This document shows, one piece after another, positions 35,563 to 41,149 of a DNA stretch of 41,149 nt. The position numbers and the translations under genes are program-made. The notes beneath the pieces were generated by a model, which was not told the DNA's origin, ran no database searches, and saw only the letters and a program-made list of their open reading frames with translations. This DNA is from Hypsibius dujardini (lineage: Eukaryota > Tardigrada > Eutardigrada > Parachela > Hypsibiidae). How positions within the stretch are numbered: the first letter of the stretch is position 1; every line of letters starts with the position of its first letter. The stretch lies in NCBI GenBank assembly GCA_001579985.1, contig LRSR01011736.1:1-41149 (forward strand). Direction: 5' to 3'.

Positions 35563-35927
35563 TATGACAACTTCGGATACAGAACTGGTTCAACAAAAAT
35601 TACATTAATTTTTTCGTTCAAAACTTTGCAATAATTTCTCAATATACTAATTAAAATTAAATCAATATTTTTTAATCTTTTTGATTTTTTGACAACGGTG
35701 AATAAATTCTCAATTATACTACCTGTTTCGTGCAAATAATCATATCGAGTGATGGGGCTTAGATGTAACTTCTCAATTGAGAGTCGGCATCTTTTTAATC
35801 TGGCATCAAGTGTTTTCTTATCTTTTTCTTTTATCTCTTTTAAATCTCTAATGAAAAGCCTAAAATTTTCAATTAATTCGTTGAACTCACAAATCTCTGG
35901 CCACAGTTTATTGAATGGAGACTCCAT
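35562..35927 (-). CDS. Unknown Polinton protein, helical, upstream of the fibre-like gene
   Basis: An intact 121-aa ORF starting MESPFNKLWPEICEF. It is rich in Leu, Lys, Glu and Ile and likely alpha-helical (DLKEIKEKDKKTLDARLKR may form a short coiled coil). It has no cysteine-rich motif or membrane segment and matches no family I recognise. Its stop codon overlaps the ATG of the fibre-like gene by one base, implying a shared transcript and perhaps a shared role in the virion vertex or assembly. It lies between that gene and the pX-like gene, all on the minus strand. Confidence 0.55.
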   Translation of the reverse strand: MESPFNKLWPEICEFNELIENFRLFIRDLKEIKEKDKKTLDARLKRCRLSIEKLHLSPITRYDYLHETGSIIENLFTVVKKSKRLKNIDLILISILRNYCKVLNEKINVIFVEPVLYPKLS

Positions 35928-35962
35928 TTGAATGACTATATATTATAGCTGATTAATCTTAT

Positions 35963-36582
35963 TTATTTCTCAACGATTTTATTAACAGCGTATCCTCCTA
36001 ATGCTGTAGCACGTCCTAGCGCAGCTGCTTTTATAGCAGCAATTCCAACTGGAATCAATGCAGCTAAAAATGGCAGAAATCCTCCTCTTTGACTATCTGG
36101 AATTAGGTAATACTGATGATTAATTTTTTTTTTATTGCTTCCAAAGGATTTTCAGGCAACCGTGAATCTTCAGGAATAAATCCTTTACCAAGCATATAAT
36201 GTACTGCTTCTTTGTGTGTCTTCCCTTTAACTTCCCTATTTTTTCCTGTGTAGTGGATATTTTTAACTTTTGCTTGTTTTATTTTTGGAGTTCTCAGTAC
36301 TGACGAACCAGTTTGCGACTGAATTACTTGGTTCCACCCATTTCCACTTTGCGGTTTAATTTCTTGTTTCCAACCTTCACCAAGTTGAGAAACTTTCACT
36401 TTTCCATCTTTCTTAATTATTTTGAATTCTTTTTCAAGCTTTTTACCTTGAACTAAAACAGTTGTCTGTTCCCCTTCTTTTAAAATATCATTCAAATCAA
36501 TTTGTGCAGCTTCTATATAACTTTTAGCCTTAACACTATGCTTATTTCCGACACTGTCACTTACAACAAATGAATGGCTCAT
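35963..36582 (-). pseudogene. pX-like capsid accessory / membrane-active protein, frameshifted at A10
   Basis: The first frame (36582 to 36103) starts MSHSFVVSDSVGNK, contains a GNGWNQ-type repeat in a basic middle part and reaches LPENPLEAIKKK. At a run of ten A residues on the coding strand (36133-36124) the continuation shifts frame and goes on as QYYLIPDSQRGGFLPFLAAL, then IPVGIAAIKAAALGRA, ending at TAA 35965-35963. The GGFLP start and hydrophobic/amphipathic tail are characteristic of Polinton/adintovirus pX-type proteins, related in character to adenovirus pX/pVI. The conserved tail beyond the shift shows the gene extended past the present first-frame stop. Confidence 0.7.
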
Positions 36583-36964
36583 CTTTGAAATTAGTTAAAT
36601 TTATTTTATCTACAATATAAGTGAAATAAAATAAAAATGGTGAGCTATGTGGGAGATAATTTCAAGTTTGGATTTTCGTCTGTTTCGGATAAAGGGGAAG
36701 GATTACTATTACACCCTCAAGTATGTTGTCTTCTCTTATGGAATAATGCGTTAAAATCTTCTTTTTTTTTTTTACAAAAAAATGTTATGTCGTAGCGGTT
36801 TATTGTAGTGTTTTTCATTTGTTAGGCTACTGTATCAACGGAGCCTGCAGAACTTTTGCACTTGCTTTATCATTGGTGGTTTTATCGTAAATTCTTTCCG
36901 CTTCTGCTTTTCATATTTTGTTTGGTGTGATTATTTGTGAACGGTGTGTATGGTGTGTATGGTG
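36583..36964. other. Polinton right subterminal region; probable deletion scar
   Basis: A short plus-strand ORF starts at 36636 (MVSYVGDNFKFGFSSVSDKG) and runs about 50 codons into T-rich DNA. It could be the beginning of a lost capsid gene. Where Polintons normally carry capsid and protease genes there are only about 350 bp before the inverted repeat. Confidence 0.4.
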
Positions 36965-37083
36965 AAAAACAATGGTGTATGAATTCGTGTTGGTTTTGTA
37001 TAAGTTTGTAGGGGTTTTTACAGGGTTTGTAAGGGTTTTACAAAACTTGTAAAATGTGGCAGAACCCCCAGTTTCCCACTACT
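36965..37083 (-). repeat. Right terminal inverted repeat of the Polinton
   Basis: Ends CCCCCAGTTTCCCACTACT at 37083, followed directly by the TACGTG target duplicate. Confidence 0.93.
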
Positions 37084-38675
37084 TACGTGGTCACAGCAAC
37101 TCGATCCAGATTCGCGTCTTGGAAAGATGCGCAGGATTTTCGACATGACGAAGGCCGCTTACGACAAGGTTCGGTATTTCTTTCCTTGATTCATTGATCA
37201 TGTTTGAGAGCACAAGTTGATCGAGCACACACTCGTTTGATTGATTGGTTGTTTAGGCTGAGACGGAATTAGCCATCATCCACGATTTCGATTTACGGAA
37301 ATGGGCTCGAAAGGCCTCGGCGGAAGTTGGACTGGACAGTTTTTAAGTCTCTAACGGCTGGATTCAAAAATTTAAAAGTCTGAACAAGCTCTCCGACCGA
37401 AAAATCACCGATTACGTGACGAAGAAAATGGTGGACAACGAACCCGATCGTTACATCGCCGCAGCCGATTTCGTAAACAACGTCAAGGAGCTGATAGCAG
37501 TATTCGGACCCGATTGTGTGCTAAATGCAGACCAAAGTGGCTTTCAGTATGAATTTCATTACGGCAGAACGCTCCGGCGTCGAGGTATGCAAATCCCTTT
37601 AATGGTAGCTGCTTCAGAATATGTGATTGATTGATTGCGCAGTTTTTTCTTCTAATTTTTTCTTACTATTGACAGCGTTTCATCTGTATTAATATGTAAG
37701 CATTATTATTACTGTAGTACTTTTAGTTTTACTTAATTATTAGCATTGTCATCGGTTTGTATTATTACTACGTATACAAATAGTAAGATCTTATGTATAT
37801 AGGCTGTCGTGCTTTTTTATTGTTTTAGACTTGAAAAAAGTGAATGTGTGCGTCCTGTCCATATCCAAAATGACTCATTCCTACACCATCATGCCCACAA
37901 TCGACGCAACCGGCAAACTGCTATTACCGCTGTTCACCGTGATGCAAGAGATTTCTGGCGACTTTCGTCCCCTTGTGAAAAAAGATCTTTTCACTGCGCA
38001 CAATATCTACGTGACCGCCTCTCGATCCGGAAAGATGATGAAAGACCACCTGAAAACGTGGTTGGAAGAGGTCTACTTTCCACATGTGGGTGACCGAACC
38101 GTCCTCGTGATTGACTCCTGGTCAACCACAAGAATCAAGCTCTGCTTAACAACGCCACACCGGAAGGTCGGGAAGTTCAAGTCGTCACTGTTTCAGCTAA
38201 AACCACCTCTCTCTGCCAGCCGCTTGATATCTACGGTTTTCGCATGTGGAAAGATTTTGCTCGTAAGATTTGGGATTGGGTTCTTCGGGACGACGTCAAG
38301 TGTGAAATGCATCTACGGAACTCCGTCTTGAAGCTGCAGTCGTTGGTTCACAATCAATTTAGCAGCCCCCGATTCTGAGATATGTGGAAAGTCGGTTGGT
38401 CCCATCCTGGATATTTTGAAAACGATGAGCACTTTGAATTCAAAACTCCATCGCAATTCTGTTTTGATAGCGAGGCTGCCAAGCAGAATGAGAAGTGTTC
38501 ATCTCCTACTTGTCCGAAATTTCACTTTCTGACATGCGCTTGGTGCAAGTGTACTTTGTGTTTCGAGCACTTTTTTCACTGTAACCGTTTCTGTGAATTA
38601 ATCAATTAATTAGATGTTTGTTTTGTTGGAAAAATATGTCTGCGTTTATGCAATCGATGAGTGCGTTCAAAATCA

Positions 38676-38876
38676 AATAATCAATTAGTACATGGTTCGG
38701 TAACATAGACAGCGCCCTCTATATACCACCACTAATCAGTTTTTATTTAATTTAAAATAGTAGTTCTGGTTTTCTGCCGATTTTCTCGACGGAATCGAAG
38801 AGACCAGGCCATAATGCATCGGTAGCAGCAAACAGATATAAAGAAATTCGCCGTCCAGAGTGGTGTAATTTCCTTG
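38676..38876 (-). repeat. Right terminal inverted repeat of the Tc5-like element
   Basis: Reverse complement of 26640-26840; followed by TTA. Confidence 0.95.
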
Positions 38877-38953
38877 TTAGTATTAGAATACGTTCTGGAA
38901 AGCGGTCAGGTAAAAAACATGAATTAACACTCTGAATGTTTTGGGCCGCATAT

Positions 38954-39016
<63 letters not shown>

Positions 39017-39186
39017 GTCGTAACCGTATCCGTAAACCGTATCTCGAGATACAGTTTGTCAAAACGGGAATTCTGAGACACTATTACCGCTACGTCACGG
39101 GTTTGGATACAGATTTGAGGCGCACCCTATCTGTTTGTAGGTCTGTTTGTCTGCTTGTTTTGGCGCAGTATGATTTCTGCGGAAGT
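38877..39186. other. Spacer with (CTGT)n array; no gene seen
   Basis: A near-perfect CTGT run lies at about 38954-39017 and a short one at about 39130-39155. The last 40 bp (TTTTGGCGCAGTATGATTTC and on) match, in reverse complement, the sequence next to the left palindromic array. Confidence 0.7.
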
Positions 39187-39481
39187 TCTATTTTACCCCA
39201 GGTAGGGGTAAATTAGCCGGGGTGCTATGGGGCCCCTAGTAACGTATACAGGTAGGGGTAAAATAGTCGGGATTCTATTTTACCCCAGGTAGGGGTAAAA
39301 TAGTCGGGGTGCTATTGGGCCCCTAGTGACGTATACAGGTAGGGGTAAAATAGTCGGGATTCTATTTTACCCCAGGTAGGGGTAAAATAGCCGGGGTGCT
39401 ATTTTGCCCCTAGTGACGTATTCAGGTAGGGGTAAAATAGCCGGGGTTCTATTTTGCCCCGAAAGTAGGGGTAAAATAGCC
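39187..39481. repeat. Palindromic minisatellite array, right copy (inverted)
   Basis: CTATTTTACCCC and GGGGTAAAATAG palindromes alternate with GGGCCCCTAGTGACGTATAC-type segments, which are the units of 21691-22040 in reverse complement. Confidence 0.88.
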
Positions 39482-39497
39482 ACTTCGTAGTAACATA

Positions 39498-39628
39498 CAC
39501 AAGTGGCAAAAACCCTGCGCTAATCGAGTTAAGTCATTACACACTCGTTTGTCGCACGGCTGGCTGTTGTACGCAGCCGTCGAGTTAAAGTGCTTGATTC
39601 GGTTAGCGCAAGGTTTTTGCTACGTGTG
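39498..39628. mobile_element. MITE (CACACGTGGCAAAAACC family), right copy
   Basis: A 131-bp inverted repeat flanked by TA (39496-39497, 39629-39630). Homologous in reverse complement to 21234-21367, and directly adjacent to the palindromic array. Confidence 0.82.
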
Positions 39629-40536
39629 TATACGAGTACCGAAATGCATTGTAATACGAAATATTAACCAATGATTGGCCCAATTATTCGTGTTGCTGAC
39701 TGCGTAGTGCCTACGTCCTGTAAATGTGGTTGGGTTGATAGAAACAAACGGTTGATGCCTGATAGGATGGCTGGAATTTCTGTCCGTCTATACTGTACTG
39801 TCCAACTTGTCCCTCCATCCGTTGGTCCCTGTCCGTCTATCTATCTGTTCGCATATCCATCTATCCGTTTCTCCCTCTTCGCCTGTCCGTCCATTTTAAT
39901 GTCCGGCTATTCGCAGATCCATCTATCCGTCTGTCCGTCCATTTTAATGTCCGGCTATTCGCAGATCCATCTATCCGTCTGTCCGTAATTTCATCTTTCC
40001 GGTTGCCTGTCTATATTTCCGCGAATTTAATCTATCCGCCGTTCCCTAATTCTGCTGGTGCTTGTCGGTTGTCAGTTGTCGTGCTCCATAAGTTACCGAA
40101 AGCCTCGTGGTCTCAGCCCACAATCAGCGATCCAACCAACAAACTTTGACCGGAATGTGCCAGTATGGACCGGTACGGCCATCACAACCTCTTTTGTTCG
40201 TACCCGTAGCCTAGAATAGTAAATGTTTGGCTCCCTCAGCCTGCAAGAAGCTTCGTTGTTCATGTAAGCGCGCAACGTTTAGTGCCAGTTCATTATTTAA
40301 ACAACGCTGTCGCTGGTAATGGAACGCTGTAATTGTTGTCAAACGATTCGTCAAAACAGCCGAAATAAACAGAAAAGGTCTCGCCTTTAGAAGGTGAAAG
40401 AGGAGAAACTGCCCAGCTCACAGACGGAAATAAAAAACGAATGGTGACGTATTACACAAGAGAGTGAGAGAAAGAGAACGCGCGCGATGATAGGATGTTA
40501 TAACACAAGATCAAAGGGCCGAAAAATCACTCGCAC
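39629..40536. other. Intergenic region downstream of polyubiquitin; no gene seen
   Basis: Includes a CCGTC/CCATCTATC-rich tandem repeat and the presumed ubiquitin 3' UTR at its right end. Confidence 0.5.
39883..39978. repeat. 48-bp tandem duplication
   Basis: CTGTCCGTCCATTTTAATGT and the following 28 bp occur twice at exact 48-bp spacing (39883 and 39931). Confidence 0.93.

Positions 40537-41149
<613 letters not shown>

Larger units (their letters stand above)
27412..37083 (+). mobile_element. Polinton/Maverick element (defective, 9.67 kb)
   Basis: The terminal inverted repeats start AGTAGTGGGAAACTGGGGGT and run about 120 bp with small indels. A perfect 6-bp target duplication, TACGTG, lies at 27406-27411 and 37084-37089. 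Six-bp duplications and ends beginning AG are hallmarks of Polintons. The cargo includes protein-primed-type DNA polymerase B, integrase, FtsK/HerA-like ATPase, a pX-like protein, a fibre-like protein and a secreted LRRNT-like protein. Usual Polintons are 15-20 kb; no major capsid, penton or adenain-type protease is seen here. Base composition is clearly more A+T-rich than the host flanks. Confidence 0.97.
27080..38609 (+). pseudogene. Tc5-like transposase gene, interrupted by a Polinton
   Basis: The left part (27080-27411) has an in-frame TAA at 27209-27211. The right part resumes after the Polinton with GT-AG introns at 37169-37256 and 37585-37828. The frame entering the Polinton at the TACGTG target continues correctly on the far side. 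Recognisable parts are a CENP-B/Tc5-type DNA-binding segment (DLRKWARKASAEVGLD, then SNGWIQKFKSLNKLS), DDE motifs NADQSGF and VLVIDSW, and MTHSYTIMPTIDATGKLL. A Cys-rich tail (CSSPTCPKFHFLTCAWCKC) like the Tc5 transposase C-terminal domain follows. Further damage is a TAA at 37344-37346, a frameshift near 38122-38135 and a TGA at 38376-38378. It is dead in this copy. Confidence 0.9.
26640..38876 (+). mobile_element. Tc5-like DNA transposon, split by a Polinton
   Basis: The terminal inverted repeats are 201 bp each, 26640-26840 and 38676-38876, nearly identical by eye, and begin CAAGGAAATTACACCACTCT. The trinucleotide TTA lies directly outside both ends (26637-26639 and 38877-38879), matching the TNA target duplication known for Tc4/Tc5 elements. 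Without the Polinton and one TSD the element would be about 2.56 kb. It encodes a transposase with a Tc5-type DNA-binding domain, a DDE catalytic domain and a Cys-rich tail, now broken by stops and a frameshift. Confidence 0.92.

Overview
The window is nuclear DNA of an invertebrate animal. Protein-coding genes are split by short to medium GT-AG introns, and the intact genes are animal housekeeping genes. Introns and spacers are full of (CTGT/CAGA)n tetranucleotide runs and ATCA/TGAT-type motifs. I cannot name the phylum or species from this sequence.

Left half (1-21.1 kb), host genes in order: the 3' exons of an acid sphingomyelinase (+); a short single-domain L-asparaginase (-, two exons); a yippee-like zinc protein (+, four exons); triosephosphate isomerase (-, seven exons); the GINS subunit SLD5/GINS4 (-, two exons) head to head with mitochondrial ribosomal protein uL30m/MRPL30 (+, two exons); and a tartrate-resistant purple acid phosphatase (-, five exons). 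Exon boundaries were set by reading GT-AG junctions, and every join keeps frame. Two families of small hairpin-like MITEs lie between and inside these genes. At the right edge (40.5-41.1 kb) is the 3' end of a polyubiquitin gene (-).

Right-centre (21.2-39.6 kb) is a nest of mobile elements. The innermost is a 9.67-kb Polinton/Maverick (27412-37083). It has inverted ends starting AGTAGTGGG and a perfect 6-bp target duplication (TACGTG). It carries a B-family DNA polymerase, a retroviral-type integrase, a packaging ATPase, a pX-like capsid-accessory protein, a protein with adenovirus-fibre-like shaft repeats, a small secreted LRRNT-like protein and two unknown ORFs. Polymerase, integrase, ATPase, pX and the secreted gene are all broken by frameshifts or stops. 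No major capsid, penton or protease gene is visible, so the copy is defective.

The Polinton sits inside the transposase gene of a Tc5-like DNA transposon (26640-38876), which has near-identical 201-bp terminal inverted repeats and a TTA target duplication. Outside that, two related palindrome-rich minisatellite arrays (21691-22040 and 39187-39481), each followed outward by the same MITE family, face each other in inverted orientation around the whole nest. Between the left array and the Tc5-like element (23.2-26.2 kb) lie decayed minus-strand reading frames with signal-peptide and transmembrane character, perhaps an envelope-like glycoprotein remnant.
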